Assembly: GCA_944324495.1 (NCBI GenBank)
Contig: CALUWN010000002.1
Location: 124,001 to 188,000 of the forward strand
Source: an uncultured Mucispirillum sp.
GTDB lineage: Bacteria; Chrysiogenota; Deferribacteres; Deferribacterales; Mucispirillaceae
Direction: 5' to 3'
DNA: 64,000 bases
Position numbers and translations under genes: made by a program. Shown piece by piece: positions 1 through 10,307 of the stretch. The notes beneath the pieces are model-generated. The model searched no databases, had not been told where the DNA came from, and saw nothing but the letters and a program-made list of their open reading frames with translations. How positions within the stretch are numbered: the stretch's first letter is position 1; each line of letters starts with the position of its first letter.

Positions 1-872
1 AACCTGTCTAATCTGCCTGTAGAACGGTCAGTAAAACGAGTGCCTATTGCTATAATATAGTCTGATTCTGTAACAGCCATATTAGAAGCGTAGTTACCGT
101 GCATTCCAAGCCAGCCAATCCATTTTGCATCATTTGCAGGGTAGCCGCTTAAGCCCATAAATGAAGAAACAACAGGTATATTTAAAGTATTTGTAAATTT
201 AATAAGTTCTTCTGTTGCACCTTTACTAACTTTCACACCACCACCAATATATATAACTGGTTTTTTAGCAGATTCTAAAACTTTTAAAAGTTTTTTCACC
301 TGCATTGGGTGGCCTTCCACATTAGGCTGATAACCTGCTAAAAACACTTTTGTATCAGGCTCATATTTAGTTTTTGCAGCAAACACATCTTTTGGTATGT
401 CAACTAAAACAGGGCCAGGCCTGCCTGTAGTTGCAATATGTATTGCTTCATTTAATGTATTAGCAAGTTCATTTACATCTGTTACAAGATAGCTGTGTTT
501 TACAATAGGGCGTGTAATACCCACAATATCTGCTTCCTGAAAGGCATCTCCACCGATTAAGCTTGTAACAACCTGACCAGTAATCACAAGCATAGGTACG
601 CTGTCCATATAAGCCGTGCCAATACCTGTTACAAGGTTAGTAGCACCGGGACCGCTTGTAGCCATACATACACCGATTTTGCCAGTTGCTCTTGCATAAC
701 CGTCAGCAGCATGAGCTCCACCCTGCTCATGGCGAGGCAGAATATGTTTTAAATCAGAATCAAATAATGTATCGTAAAACCCAGTTAAAGAACCGCCCGG
801 GTAGCTAAATATAACTTCTACTCCGTTTCGTTTTAAGCAGTCTATAACTATTTCACCGCCTGAACAAATCAT
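1..872 (-). CDS. ilvB: Acetolactate synthase large subunit (partial, runs off left edge)
   Basis: Thiamine-diphosphate enzyme that condenses two pyruvates, or pyruvate with 2-ketobutyrate, in the first common step of valine/leucine/isoleucine synthesis. About 290 N-terminal residues are present. They contain the PYR-domain signature RHEQGGAHAADGYARATGK with the catalytic Glu, GPGATNLVTGI, and GRPGPVLVDIP leading into the central domain. The C-terminal ThDP-binding half lies outside the window. The start ATG (872 reading left) is preceded by GGAG. It begins 47 bp downstream of ilvD on the same strand, so the two are probably co-transcribed. The small regulatory subunit is not in view. A catabolic AlsS-type enzyme cannot be fully excluded without the C-terminus, but the ilvD neighbour argues for the biosynthetic form. 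Confidence 0.93.
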   Translation of the reverse strand, partial: MICSGGEIVIDCLKRNGVEVIFSYPGGSLTGFYDTLFDSDLKHILPRHEQGGAHAADGYARATGKIGVCMATSGPGATNLVTGIGTAYMDSVPMLVITGQVVTSLIGGDAFQEADIVGITRPIVKHSYLVTDVNELANTLNEAIHIATTGRPGPVLVDIPKDVFAAKTKYEPDTKVFLAGYQPNVEGHPMQVKKLLKVLESAKKPVIYIGGGVKVSKGATEELIKFTNTLNIPVVSSFMGLSGYPANDAKWIGWLGMHGNYASNMAVTESDYIIAIGTRFTDRSTGRLDR

Positions 873-919
873 TTTATTTACTCCAATATTTTTGCTTTTT
901 TGGGTATTGCCCCAAAAAA

Positions 920-2578
920 TTATATATCTCTTTTAAAAATAGCCCCTTCATTTGCACTGGATACGCCTTTTGCATATTTTGCTAAATATCCACTTACAAC
1001 TTTTTTAGCAGGCATTTTGAAATTAGCACGTCTTTTTTCAAGCTCATCATCACTAACTTCTAAATGTATTTTTCTTTCAGGTATATTTATAGATATTTTA
1101 TCACCATCTTCAACTAAGCCGATAATACCGCCTTCTGCTGCTTCTGGTGAAATGTGACCAATGCAAGGCCCTCTTGTACCACCTGAAAACCTGCCGTCAG
1201 TAATTAATGCCACTTGAGTAAGCCCAAGCCCCATAATAGCAGCGGTAGGAGCAAGCATTTCTCTCATACCTGGGCCACCTTTTGGACCTTCATATCTAAT
1301 AACAACTATATCGCCGTTTTTGATTTTACCGCCCATAATAGCTGCCATTGCATCTTCTTCAGAATTAAAAGTTTTTGCGCTTCCTGTAAATACCATCATA
1401 TCTGGGTTAACTGCACTTTGTTTAATAACTGAGCCACCGGGAGCAATATTACCACGAAGTACAGCAATACCACCTTCAGCGTGGTATGGGTTATCTAAGC
1501 TTCTAATAATATCACTATCGTAATTTTCAGCAGCTTTGCATATTTCTTTAACAGTCATACCGCTTACAGTAATATTATCTTCTAATAAACTTTCTAAAGA
1601 TTTCATAACAGCAGGAACACCACCTGCAAACTCTAAGTCTTCCATAAAATATTTTCCACCCGGAAGCAGGCTTGTAATATGTGGTGTTTCTTTAGATAGT
1701 GCATCAAAAGAATCTAAGTTTAAAGGAACACCTGCTTCATAAGCAATAGCTGGCAGGTGAAGTGTAGTATTTGTAGAGCCACCAAGAGCTAAATCTGCCC
1801 TAATAGCATTTTTAAATGCTTTTTCATTCATAATATCAAGTGGTTTAATATCTTCTTTAACTAATGATACAAGCCTAACACCAGAATCAAAAGCAATACG
1901 GCGTTTTTTAGCCATACCTGCCATAGCTGTAGCACAGCCTGGCATACTCATACCCATAACTTCTGTAAGGCAGGCCATAGTGTTAGCTGTAAAAAGCCCC
2001 TGACATGAACCTTCCCCAGGGCATGCAGTCATTTCAAGGTTAGTCATTTCTTCTTCATCAATTTCCCCAGTTGCTGCTTTTGAAGCTGCCTCAAAGGAAT
2101 CAGTGATAAAATCACGCCTTTTCATACGGTAGTTACCGCTCATCATAGGCCCTGCTGTTACAAATATAGAAGGAACATTAAGCCTTGCTGATGCCATAAG
2201 CATACCCGGAGTAATTTTATCGCAGTTTGTAATGAATAATACGCCGTCAAGAGAATGGGCGTTAACAATACATTCTATCATATCAGCAATTGCATCTCTG
2301 CTTGGCAGGCTGTAACGCATACCAGAGTGCCCCATAGAAATACCGTCACAAACTCCCGGCACGCTGAAAATAAAAGCCTGACCACCACCTGTATGTATTC
2401 CTTTTTCAGCAAACCTTTCTAGTATTCTCATGCCAGAGTGCCCTGGAATTAGGTCAGTAAAACTGGAGCATATTCCAATAAAAGGAGCGTTCATTTGCTC
2501 TTTAGAAACCCCAGTACCATATATTAAAGCTCTGTTTGGTGCACGCTGGCAACCCTGCTTAATAATATCACTTCTCAT
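920..2578 (-). CDS. ilvD: Dihydroxy-acid dehydratase
   Basis: Dehydrates 2,3-dihydroxy-isovalerate and -methylvalerate to the 2-keto acids, the third step of branched-chain amino-acid synthesis, using an Fe-S cluster. It has 552 residues, the usual family length. Cluster-ligand and active-site motifs are intact: [43 protein letters not shown], and GGPGMREM followed by [11 protein letters not shown] near the C-terminus. The ATG is preceded by AAGGA. It is the first gene of an ilvD-ilvB unit. A TTGCTA-N17-TAATTT promoter lies upstream, with no visible leader attenuator. Confidence 0.97.
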   Translation of the reverse strand: MRSDIIKQGCQRAPNRALIYGTGVSKEQMNAPFIGICSSFTDLIPGHSGMRILERFAEKGIHTGGGQAFIFSVPGVCDGISMGHSGMRYSLPSRDAIADMIECIVNAHSLDGVLFITNCDKITPGMLMASARLNVPSIFVTAGPMMSGNYRMKRRDFITDSFEAASKAATGEIDEEEMTNLEMTACPGEGSCQGLFTANTMACLTEVMGMSMPGCATAMAGMAKKRRIAFDSGVRLVSLVKEDIKPLDIMNEKAFKNAIRADLALGGSTNTTLHLPAIAYEAGVPLNLDSFDALSKETPHITSLLPGGKYFMEDLEFAGGVPAVMKSLESLLEDNITVSGMTVKEICKAAENYDSDIIRSLDNPYHAEGGIAVLRGNIAPGGSVIKQSAVNPDMMVFTGSAKTFNSEEDAMAAIMGGKIKNGDIVVIRYEGPKGGPGMREMLAPTAAIMGLGLTQVALITDGRFSGGTRGPCIGHISPEAAEGGIIGLVEDGDKISINIPERKIHLEVSDDELEKRRANFKMPAKKVVSGYLAKYAKGVSSANEGAIFKRDI

Positions 2579-2623
2579 AGTCTTATCCTTAAAATTAAAA
2601 GTAAAATTGTAAAATAATTTATT

Positions 2624-2652
2624 AAATTATCACTATAAATATAATTTAGCAA
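2624..2652 (-). promoter_or_regulatory. Putative sigma-70 promoter of ilvD-ilvB
   Basis: On the minus strand TTGCTA (2652-2647) and TAATTT (2629-2624) are separated by 17 bp, about 46 bp upstream of the ilvD start. This is a match by eye in an AT-rich region, where chance matches are common. Confidence 0.35.
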
Positions 2653-2776
2653 TTATTTTTTTATATAAATTCATAAATTGTAATATAAATAGACTTTATC
2701 AAATTACGTATTGAAAAAAGATGAAATAGATATTATAAATAATAGTATATATTTACTACTTGTTAGGAGTTATGTT

Positions 2777-4702
2777 ATGGAACAGGTTAAAGGAAAAAAA
2801 TTCACTCTTTCATTACGTATCAGGATGATGATAACATCTGCTGTATTAATTACACTTGGTATGATTTCTATTATCATTTTTGATTACATTAAAAATTCTT
2901 CATACTCTGAATATTTGCTTGCAAAAGAAGCACAGAAAATAACAGAGTCCATAACATCGCGTACTAATGACTGGCTTGAAGGAAACAGAATAACCATTGA
3001 ATATGTTTCTAAAACATTTGTTTTTGAGAATGCTGATGATTTTGCAAAATATGAAAATATATTAAATCTTTTAGAAGACAGGGAAGAAATTATACAAGTT
3101 ATTGTAGGCTTTAGTAATGGTAAATTATACACATCAAAAAATGTAAAAGTCCCTGCAGATTACTATGCTCCTGCTAGAGACTGGTATAAAGCAGCTGTCG
3201 CATCAGATAAATCTATTGTTACAGAAGCTTACATAGATGCAATTACAGGTAACCCTTGTATTACAGTAGCTGCTAAAATTGTTGCAAAAGACGGCACTGT
3301 TGGTGCAATATGCGTAGATTTTAACCTTACATTATTAAGGGAGATTTTAGACAGTACAAAAGATAAAGAGTTGAATGGGTTTGTAAATGTAGTGGATAAT
3401 GAAGGTGGTATTGTAATTGGTTCTAAAGCAGAATATACTACTCAGAAGATATTAGAAGTACTGCCTTATCTTGCACCAGTTGAGAAAGCTATAAAAGATA
3501 AAAATAGAGATGCTGTGAAAGTAAAAGATGAGAAAGGTCAAGAGTGGGTATGTTTTACTAATAGTGCAGAAGATTTAGGCTGGCATGTTATGTATAGAAT
3601 ACCTAGTAAAGTATTTTATGCAACACAGGTTAAAAATATGCTGGAATCTATATTAATAGGTGCAGTTTTAACAGTTATAGCACTACTGCTTTCCATGGTA
3701 ACTGTTAGCAGGTCACTTAAAAAGCTTGTAACATTTCAAAAAATTATGCTTGATGCAAGCTCAAATAACGACTTAACAGTTAGAATACCTGTTGAATCAA
3801 ATGATGAGCTTGGCAAAATTGCTGAAAGTATGAACGTATTTATAAGCAAAGTACAAGAGATTGTATCTGCTGTAAGAAGTGCCACTATTGAAGTTGCCAC
3901 AAGTAATAATCAGCTTGCAGCTACAATGGAAGAGCTTTCCACCACATTTGATTCTCAAGCAGAACAGGTGGATAACATGGTTGGCAGTATGGAGCAGGTG
4001 GGAACAGTCTTTCAAGCTACATCAAGAGCATTATCTGAAAATATGACAGCACTGGAAAATACTGCGAAAATGTCTAAAGAAGAAACTAAAAAACTTGAAA
4101 TTGTATCAAACGATATGTCTGAAATAGAAAAAGATACAGTAATCCTTTCAAAAAATATTGATAATCTCTCAGAAAGTTCTAATCAGATTGGTGAAATTAT
4201 TAATGTTATTAATGATATTGCAGACCAAACAAACCTGCTTGCATTAAATGCGGCAATTGAGGCAGCTCGTGCAGGGGATGCTGGCCGCGGTTTTGCTGTA
4301 GTTGCTGATGAGGTTAGGAAGTTAGCAGAAAGAACACAAAAAGCAACAGGCGAAATCACTGATATTATAAACACATTACAACACGAAGCAGTTTCAGCCA
4401 GCGAAGCTATGACTCACTCTGCAGAAAGTGTTAAAACTGGTGCAGGAAATATTAGCGATGTTACACTTGAAATCCAAAAAGTTACAAGGGAAGTTGCAAA
4501 CCTGTATAGATATATGAAACCAGTTGTATCTTCAGTTGATAATCAGCAGACAACAGTGCAAAATGTGGTGGATAACGCCCAAGTAATTGCAGCAGGTATT
4601 GAGGAAAGTAATGCAGCAGTTAGCGAAGTAAATAGAACAGTGGCACATTTGCAGCAAAGAACTGAAAGTTTAAAACTTTTAATAGAACAGTTTAAAGTAT
4701 AG
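2777..4702 (+). CDS. Methyl-accepting chemotaxis protein with dCache sensor
   Basis: Inner-membrane chemoreceptor feeding the CheA/CheY system encoded further right. The start is placed at the ATG preceded by AGGAG (641 aa). A TTG 66 bp upstream is in frame but has no ribosome site. Order: TM1 near residues 15-37; a periplasmic dCache-type domain to about 275, including WYKAAVA and a Y-x-D-x-x-T-G-x-x-x-I-T core; TM2; HAMP; then a long coiled-coil signalling domain. The domain's hairpin tip contains [17 protein letters not shown] and [15 protein letters not shown]. There is no C-terminal CheR/CheB tether pentapeptide. The dCache fold commonly binds amino acids, but the ligand cannot be read from the sequence. 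The cytoplasmic half closely resembles the receptor at 21062. Confidence 0.93.
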   Translation: MEQVKGKKFTLSLRIRMMITSAVLITLGMISIIIFDYIKNSSYSEYLLAKEAQKITESITSRTNDWLEGNRITIEYVSKTFVFENADDFAKYENILNLLEDREEIIQVIVGFSNGKLYTSKNVKVPADYYAPARDWYKAAVASDKSIVTEAYIDAITGNPCITVAAKIVAKDGTVGAICVDFNLTLLREILDSTKDKELNGFVNVVDNEGGIVIGSKAEYTTQKILEVLPYLAPVEKAIKDKNRDAVKVKDEKGQEWVCFTNSAEDLGWHVMYRIPSKVFYATQVKNMLESILIGAVLTVIALLLSMVTVSRSLKKLVTFQKIMLDASSNNDLTVRIPVESNDELGKIAESMNVFISKVQEIVSAVRSATIEVATSNNQLAATMEELSTTFDSQAEQVDNMVGSMEQVGTVFQATSRALSENMTALENTAKMSKEETKKLEIVSNDMSEIEKDTVILSKNIDNLSESSNQIGEIINVINDIADQTNLLALNAAIEAARAGDAGRGFAVVADEVRKLAERTQKATGEITDIINTLQHEAVSASEAMTHSAESVKTGAGNISDVTLEIQKVTREVANLYRYMKPVVSSVDNQQTTVQNVVDNAQVIAAGIEESNAAVSEVNRTVAHLQQRTESLKLLIEQFKV

Positions 4703-4729
4703 TTTAGTATATGTATTTTACAAATTTAA

Positions 4730-4766
4730 GGGAAAGTATAAACAATACTTTCCCTATTTATTTTTT
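4730..4766 (+). terminator. Rho-independent terminator after the chemoreceptor gene
   Basis: A perfect 10-bp stem (GGGAAAGTAT, loop AAACA, ATACTTTCCC) is followed by TATTTATTTTTT. It lies between convergent genes, so it could also partly stop transcription of the permease from the other side. Confidence 0.8.
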
Positions 4767-4796
4767 GACAGCCTTAAAAGTTTATTTAATTGATTA

Positions 4797-6089
4797 TTAA
4801 GTAAATATTTCTTTTAGTATAAAAATAATTGAAAGCACAAGCATTGTGGCAGAAACATCTTTAAATTTACCTGTACCAATTTTAATTATTACATAAGCTA
4901 ATATGGAAAGCTCAATACCCATAGCTATGTTATATGTAAGCGGAGTCATAACTATTGCTATTACAGCAGGTGTAAGCTCTGTCCAGTCTTTAAAAGTTAT
5001 GTTTTCTACTACAGAAAACATTAAAATACCCACAAATATTAAAGCAGGTGCAGTAGCAGCAGAAGGCACAATTAATATGATAGGTGCAAAAAACATAGCA
5101 AGTAAAAATAATATACCAATTGTAACAGCTGTAAGCCCAGTTCTGCCACCTGATTCTACCCCTGTTATGCTTTCAATATAAGCACCGACTGTAGAAACAC
5201 CAAAAATACTGCCAGCAGTTGAGCCTGCAGCATCAGCCATAAAAGCTTTTTTTGCTCGCTCCATATTACCGTTTTTATCTATAAGGCCAGCACGTTGAGC
5301 CACACCCATTAATGTACCTATAGTATCAAAAACAGCCATAAATAATAATGTAAATACTGCCATTAAAAAATCAGGATTTAAAATATTAGAAAAATCCATT
5401 TTGAAAAATACTGGTGCAATAGATGGTGGAAGTGACACTATTTCATTTGGCATCTCAGTAATATTTAAAGGGATACCAATTAATGTAACTACTGCAATAC
5501 TAATTAAAATAGCACCTGTTACTTTTTTAATGTATAATATTATCATAAGTAAAAGCCCAAAAATTGAAAGCAGTGTGGCAGGGTTGGTTAAATCACCATA
5601 TGTAACAAGCGTATGGGGGTTTGAAACTACAATTCCAGCATTTTGCAGGCCTATAAACATTAAAAATATACCAATACCAGCAGGAATACCCATTTTTAAT
5701 GAAGCAGGAATAGCATCCATTATAAGTTCCCTTACTTTACCTACAGTTATAATAATGAAAAGGATACCAACTATAAAAACAGCAGCTAAACCCTCCTGCC
5801 ATGAAAGACCCATAGATTTAACAATAACAAATGCAAAAAATGAGTTAGAAGTCATACTTGTTGCAAGCCCAATAGGGTAGTTTGCATAAAGACCCATTAA
5901 AATACTTGCAAAAGCAGCAGCAAGACAGGTGGCAGTAATTAGAGCATCCCGCGGCATACCAGCATTAGATAAAATATCTGGGTTTACAAATATAATATAG
6001 CTCATTGTCATAAATGTAGTAAGCCCAGCAATTAATTCACGCTGAACAGTTGTGTTTGTACTTTTCAGCTTAAAAAACTTGTTTAACAT
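4797..6089 (-). CDS. NCS2/AzgA-type purine permease with altered signature motif
   Basis: Polytopic membrane transporter (430 aa, about 12-14 hydrophobic segments) of the AzgA-like branch of NCS2, whose members import hypoxanthine, guanine or adenine with protons. The family opening RELIAGLTTFMTMSYIIFVNP and the later segment STVGAYIESITGVESGGRTG are well conserved. The substrate-site motif usually read as APGMGLNAFF is ATSMTSNSFF here (residues 76-85): Met79 and Asn82 remain, while the Pro-Gly and Gly-Leu pairs are replaced. The substrate may therefore differ from the classic nucleobases. It is monocistronic, convergent with the chemoreceptor gene, and has no recognisable purine riboswitch in its short leader. 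Confidence 0.85.
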   Translation of the reverse strand: MLNKFFKLKSTNTTVQRELIAGLTTFMTMSYIIFVNPDILSNAGMPRDALITATCLAAAFASILMGLYANYPIGLATSMTSNSFFAFVIVKSMGLSWQEGLAAVFIVGILFIIITVGKVRELIMDAIPASLKMGIPAGIGIFLMFIGLQNAGIVVSNPHTLVTYGDLTNPATLLSIFGLLLMIILYIKKVTGAILISIAVVTLIGIPLNITEMPNEIVSLPPSIAPVFFKMDFSNILNPDFLMAVFTLLFMAVFDTIGTLMGVAQRAGLIDKNGNMERAKKAFMADAAGSTAGSIFGVSTVGAYIESITGVESGGRTGLTAVTIGILFLLAMFFAPIILIVPSAATAPALIFVGILMFSVVENITFKDWTELTPAVIAIVMTPLTYNIAMGIELSILAYVIIKIGTGKFKDVSATMLVLSIIFILKEIFT

Positions 6090-6140
6090 TGTTATCCTCT
6101 TTAAATATTAGTGAAAAAATATATTTTCTAAAATTTTTAC

Positions 6141-6168
6141 TTGTGTAATATGATTTATTTTATATACT
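6141..6168 (+). promoter_or_regulatory. Putative sigma-70 promoter for the M1/ChaN genes
   Basis: TTGTGT (6141-6146) and TATACT (6163-6168) have 16-bp spacing, 46 bp upstream of the M1-like gene start. No clear Fur-type operator overlaps it. Confidence 0.35.
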
Positions 6169-6214
6169 ATATAATTTCAAATATTCATATACTTTTTTAC
6201 ATTATGGAACAAAA

Positions 6215-8077
6215 ATGAAAAAAATACTACCATTACTGTTATTATTTATATTATTTTATCAATATGAAAGCTACGCGGCTGTAGCTATGTTTAAGACGGA
6301 TGTAGATGTTGAATACGGCATAATTAAGGGTACTATTACTATTGCATCATCTAAAAAAGAGCAGGTAGTTTTAACCCCTTATGATGATATGCATATTTTA
6401 TCAGATGATACAAGAGTAGTATATAGTAAAAATACTAACTCATATGTTATTAATATTGATGAACTTTCACCTGTAATTATGTCATATATAAAGCACCCAG
6501 CAAAACATATTGATAGAATAAATAAAGATTTTATTTCAATATATACAAGCATAATCCCTTATATAAGCAACATAGAAAAAGCAGAAGTATATCTAACAAT
6601 GCCTGAAGGGTTTTCGGGCTTGGTCAGCGAATTTTTTTCGGTGGATAAAATTAAAGATAATACAAATACATTTTTATATACGTATAACAGGCTTCCAAAA
6701 TCTATTTATTTAGCAGCTTCCACAAATTACACTATTAAAACTGTAATGCAAAATAATGTAAAAATATTTTCACTGCTTTTTAAAGAGCATGAAAATTTAA
6801 GCTATAAAATACTCCAAAAATCAGCATACTATATAGAGATGTATGAAAGACTTTTTGAAGTAAAATTTCCATATGACAGCTTTTTAGTTGTGGAAGATGT
6901 GCTTCCTTATGGACACGCAATGGATGGTATGGCAGTATTTGGTAAAGCTATTATTGATAAACCATTTATATATGAACGTTCCCTTGGCCATGAAGTGCTG
7001 CACCAGTATTTCGGTTCAAGTATTGAATGTAATATGAAAGACGGTAACTTTTTAGAAGCTGTTACCACATATTTTGCTGATTATTACTATGAAAAAGAAA
7101 ACAGAATAAAATATAGAAAAGATGTATTATCAGAATATGAAGCATACGTTGGAAATAATGGTTTTCCATTAAAAGATTTTGAATATAATGCAGGCAAAAA
7201 AGAACAGTCTGTAGGTTATGGTAAAGGATTAATGGTTCTGCATATGGCAAAAAATATTGTAGGTGAGGAAGCTTTTATGAGAGGCATTAGGTCTTTTGTA
7301 AAAGATAAAATGTTTTCCTCTGCTTCATGGTATGATTTGCTAAAATATATAGGCACAGATGATGATTTTTATAATACTTGGATATTGAAAAATGAAAATA
7401 TAGCATTATTTGTTGATAATATAATTTATAAGGATAAGCAGCTTTCTTTTAATCTGGTAAGAAAGGGTGGTCAGCAGCAGTTAAATGTTCCTTTTATACA
7501 CATAAGCAATGGTGAAATGAAAGCAGGCAGTTTTCTTACATCAATAGGTGGAAACAATATTACTTATACATTAAATGATGATAATGATACATTTATATTA
7601 GATGGCTCATACCATTTGATGAGGCATTTATATACAAGTGAACTTCACCCTGCCTTTTACTATCTATTTGGTAGTGATGATATAGTGTATGCAGGGCTTA
7701 GTAATACCGATAAATTATTTAGAGATGTTTTTCCAAATATAGGGGAAGTGGTACATATTAGAAAATTAAACCTTCATCATATAAAGAATAAAAATATAAT
7801 AATATCTCTTGATAACCAGATACCTGCTAATGTGGCAGAGTTATTAAAAGATTCTATAAATTTTACTTTTGATATGGGTAACACTACATATGCAGTTATA
7901 AGAAACCCATACTCTAAAGGCAATAAATTTATAATGTTTGCATTTAATGCAAGTAATACTACATTAAAAAGGCTTATACACTATGGTTCTTATTCATACA
8001 TATCTTTTAAAGATAATAAATTAGAAGATAAAAAGGAAGAAGATAGCCCATATGGTATTAAAATATATGGAAAATAA
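6215..8077 (+). CDS. Secreted M1-like zinc metallopeptidase
   Basis: A predicted exported protein (620 aa) with a cleavable signal peptide ending near SYAA. The M1 aminopeptidase core is visible: zinc motif HEVLH at residues 259-263, a third-ligand candidate Glu281 (17 residues after the second His, one fewer than the usual 18), and YGKG at 335-338, where the family's catalytic Tyr sits. The typical N-terminal GAMEN exopeptidase motif is not obvious; VLPYGHAMDGMAVFG at 229-243 occupies that place. The C-terminal 220 residues form a module also present in the next protein. The gene lies 14 bp upstream of the ChaN/PDZ gene, so the two are likely co-transcribed. The substrate is unknown; haem or metal uptake is suggested only by the ChaN neighbour. 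Confidence 0.75.
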   Translation: MKKILPLLLLFILFYQYESYAAVAMFKTDVDVEYGIIKGTITIASSKKEQVVLTPYDDMHILSDDTRVVYSKNTNSYVINIDELSPVIMSYIKHPAKHIDRINKDFISIYTSIIPYISNIEKAEVYLTMPEGFSGLVSEFFSVDKIKDNTNTFLYTYNRLPKSIYLAASTNYTIKTVMQNNVKIFSLLFKEHENLSYKILQKSAYYIEMYERLFEVKFPYDSFLVVEDVLPYGHAMDGMAVFGKAIIDKPFIYERSLGHEVLHQYFGSSIECNMKDGNFLEAVTTYFADYYYEKENRIKYRKDVLSEYEAYVGNNGFPLKDFEYNAGKKEQSVGYGKGLMVLHMAKNIVGEEAFMRGIRSFVKDKMFSSASWYDLLKYIGTDDDFYNTWILKNENIALFVDNIIYKDKQLSFNLVRKGGQQQLNVPFIHISNGEMKAGSFLTSIGGNNITYTLNDDNDTFILDGSYHLMRHLYTSELHPAFYYLFGSDDIVYAGLSNTDKLFRDVFPNIGEVVHIRKLNLHHIKNKNIIISLDNQIPANVAELLKDSINFTFDMGNTTYAVIRNPYSKGNKFIMFAFNASNTTLKRLIHYGSYSYISFKDNKLEDKKEEDSPYGIKIYGK

Positions 8078-8091
8078 AGTATGAGGTTATA

Positions 8092-10260
8092 ATGAAGAAA
8101 GTTTTAATAATATTTACATTAGTTTTAATAAATGCAACCTATTCCTATGCAGCAATTTATAATCAAGATAATAGAGTATCTGTAAATAATATATTAGAAA
8201 CAATAGATACTTTTGAAAAAAATGCAAACAGCGAAAATGGTATAAAAACAAGAAAAAATATCTTAAATATGATATCTCTTTACGGTGCAAATAAGTCGGC
8301 TGAAATAGATGAGTATATATTAGGTTTTATTTTCCATATGGTAAAATTAAATATTGGAGAAGAAAAATTTAATGCAGGGCTTATAAAAGTAAAAAATTTA
8401 AAGGAGATGCCTTCTCTTACTTATTTACAGATATTAAGATGTTTTGAAGGAATTGATGCTGAAAGTTTTTATGATGCATATTTTAATAAAAACCCATTAA
8501 TCAAATTAAATATAAGTAATGCAGAATATATTGCAGAACAGGGCAGGTATTATTTTTCATTTACTATATTAAGGAGAAATGGTGATAAATTTATTAATCT
8601 TCCTTATGTAATAGAATACGGCAACAGGAAAGAATACGGCAGGCTGCAATCCAGCATAGACAGGGAAGAAACATTTAAAGTGCCTGTGGAGCTTGGTGCT
8701 TCTGCTTTATATATAGACCCAAATTATCATATTTTAAGGGAGTTAGGCGATACAGAGAAAACTCCAGTAATTGCAGATATGCTTGTAAAAGATAATATCA
8801 CATATATTACTAAAGATGATGATATAAATGTAGGCAGTTATTTTAAAATTACAGAAACATTAAAAGATGATAATAATATATTATTTAGCCAGATTGAAAA
8901 TAAAAATGTTATAATAAACGGTTATAATAATAAAATAGCAAAATTTTTTACAGATAAGAATGTAACTTCAAATGATACAAGCCAGTACTATATTTTTAAA
9001 AACCCGCAAAATAAGGAAAAATATATACTTATAATGAATAATCCAAAAGATGAAAATTTAAGGCTTTTATCTCAATATGGCATGAATGAAGAAATTGTAT
9101 TTAAAGGTAGTTCAGTTGTACAAGAATATTCAAGGCCTGTAGAAATGGGTTTAAAAATATATGAGCATAAACCAGATACTATTTTGGCAGCAAAAGATGT
9201 AAGCAGTTTTGATTTAATGATTACAAAAGCTCTTCCATATAAAAATATATTTGTTGGTGAAACACATACAGAGTATAGCCACCATGCCACACAGCTTGCT
9301 GTTATTGAGCAGATGTATAAAAGGAAGAAAAAAATAGCTATTGCTATGGAGATGGTGCAGGTAAAATATCTTGATGCAATAAATGATTTTGTAAGAGGCA
9401 GAATATCAGAAAAAGAAATGCTTGAAAATATAAAATATTATGAAAACTGGAGCTATGATTACAGCCTTTATGCTCCTATATTTAAGTTTGCTAGAGATAA
9501 TAATATAGATATTATACCATTAAATATACCAAGGGATGTTACATCTAAAGTATTTAATGGCAGCATTGATAATTTAACATTGGAAGAAAAATCATACCTT
9601 CCTGCAAAAATGAATGTAGTAAATGATGAATATGAAAGCAGGCTTTATAATATATTCAGCATACATGCAGATGACAGTAAAGAGTTTAATAATTTTTATC
9701 TTTCACAAAATATATGGGATGAAGTAATGGCAAAAAATATGGCAGATTATAGAAAAGTAAACCCAGATACTACAATTATTACCATATGTGGTAACGGCCA
9801 TGCAGGTAAAAATTCAGGTATTCCATATAGATATAAAAGGATAACAGGTGAAGATAGTTTTGTAATTATACAGGGTGATAATATGGACAGCCAAACAGCA
9901 GACTTTTTTATATACCCAGAAGATGTAAAAGGTAGCCCAACGCCTAAAATAGGTGTTACACTTGAAAATAAAGATAATAAGGTAAAAATATCATCTGTTG
10001 CAAAAAAGTCACCAGCTGAAAAAGCAGGGTTAAAAACAGGTGATGAATTTATAAAATGCGGTTATCATAATATTGAAAATATTGGTAACCTAAAATATGC
10101 TCTTTATGAAAAAGGGTATAATACTGTACTTGAATGTGATATTAAACGAGGAAAAGATTTAATAAAAAAACAGATTAAGCTTGTTGATTTTGAAGATGAA
10201 AGTATGGATGAAATGATGAAAGCCCATATGAAAAAATTTAAAGAGAAAAATAATAAATAG
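8092..10260 (+). CDS. Degenerate M1 C-half fused to ChaN-type domain and PDZ domain
   Basis: Exported protein (722 aa) with an N-terminal signal peptide. Residues 70-360 align by eye with residues 332-620 of the preceding M1-like protein; shared landmarks are a LNIGEEKFNAG-like segment, a YHILREL-like segment and a GLKIYE-like segment. The zinc motif and catalytic Tyr are absent. Residues 360-610 are a ChaN/TIKI-type domain with FVGETHTEYSHH (387-398) and a later GNGHAG, positions that carry metal or haem ligands in that superfamily. Residues about 625-715 form a PDZ domain (IGVTLENKDNKVKISSVAKK, then SPAEKAGLKTGDEF). ChaN lipoproteins have been linked to haem-iron uptake. No lipobox is seen here, so it is probably periplasmic. 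Confidence 0.75.
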   Translation: MKKVLIIFTLVLINATYSYAAIYNQDNRVSVNNILETIDTFEKNANSENGIKTRKNILNMISLYGANKSAEIDEYILGFIFHMVKLNIGEEKFNAGLIKVKNLKEMPSLTYLQILRCFEGIDAESFYDAYFNKNPLIKLNISNAEYIAEQGRYYFSFTILRRNGDKFINLPYVIEYGNRKEYGRLQSSIDREETFKVPVELGASALYIDPNYHILRELGDTEKTPVIADMLVKDNITYITKDDDINVGSYFKITETLKDDNNILFSQIENKNVIINGYNNKIAKFFTDKNVTSNDTSQYYIFKNPQNKEKYILIMNNPKDENLRLLSQYGMNEEIVFKGSSVVQEYSRPVEMGLKIYEHKPDTILAAKDVSSFDLMITKALPYKNIFVGETHTEYSHHATQLAVIEQMYKRKKKIAIAMEMVQVKYLDAINDFVRGRISEKEMLENIKYYENWSYDYSLYAPIFKFARDNNIDIIPLNIPRDVTSKVFNGSIDNLTLEEKSYLPAKMNVVNDEYESRLYNIFSIHADDSKEFNNFYLSQNIWDEVMAKNMADYRKVNPDTTIITICGNGHAGKNSGIPYRYKRITGEDSFVIIQGDNMDSQTADFFIYPEDVKGSPTPKIGVTLENKDNKVKISSVAKKSPAEKAGLKTGDEFIKCGYHNIENIGNLKYALYEKGYNTVLECDIKRGKDLIKKQIKLVDFEDESMDEMMKAHMKKFKEKNNK

Positions 10261-10271
10261 GAAAATAAATA

Positions 10272-10297
10272 TATATATTGATAAACTTCAATATATA
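10272..10297 (+). promoter_or_regulatory. Perfect 10-bp inverted repeat, candidate ArsR operator
   Basis: TATATATTGA, spacer TAAACT, TCAATATATA, ending 10 bp before the arsR start. The TTGA/TCAA inner ends resemble AT-rich operators of SmtB/ArsR repressors. No T-run follows, which argues against a terminator for the upstream gene. Autoregulation is the simplest reading. Confidence 0.45.
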
Positions 10298-10307
10298 GGT
10301 TATAAGT

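Noticed and set aside
6090-6214. Possible purine riboswitch before the NCS2 permease
   Set aside because: The leader is too short and lacks the conserved loops; only AT-rich promoter-like DNA is seen.
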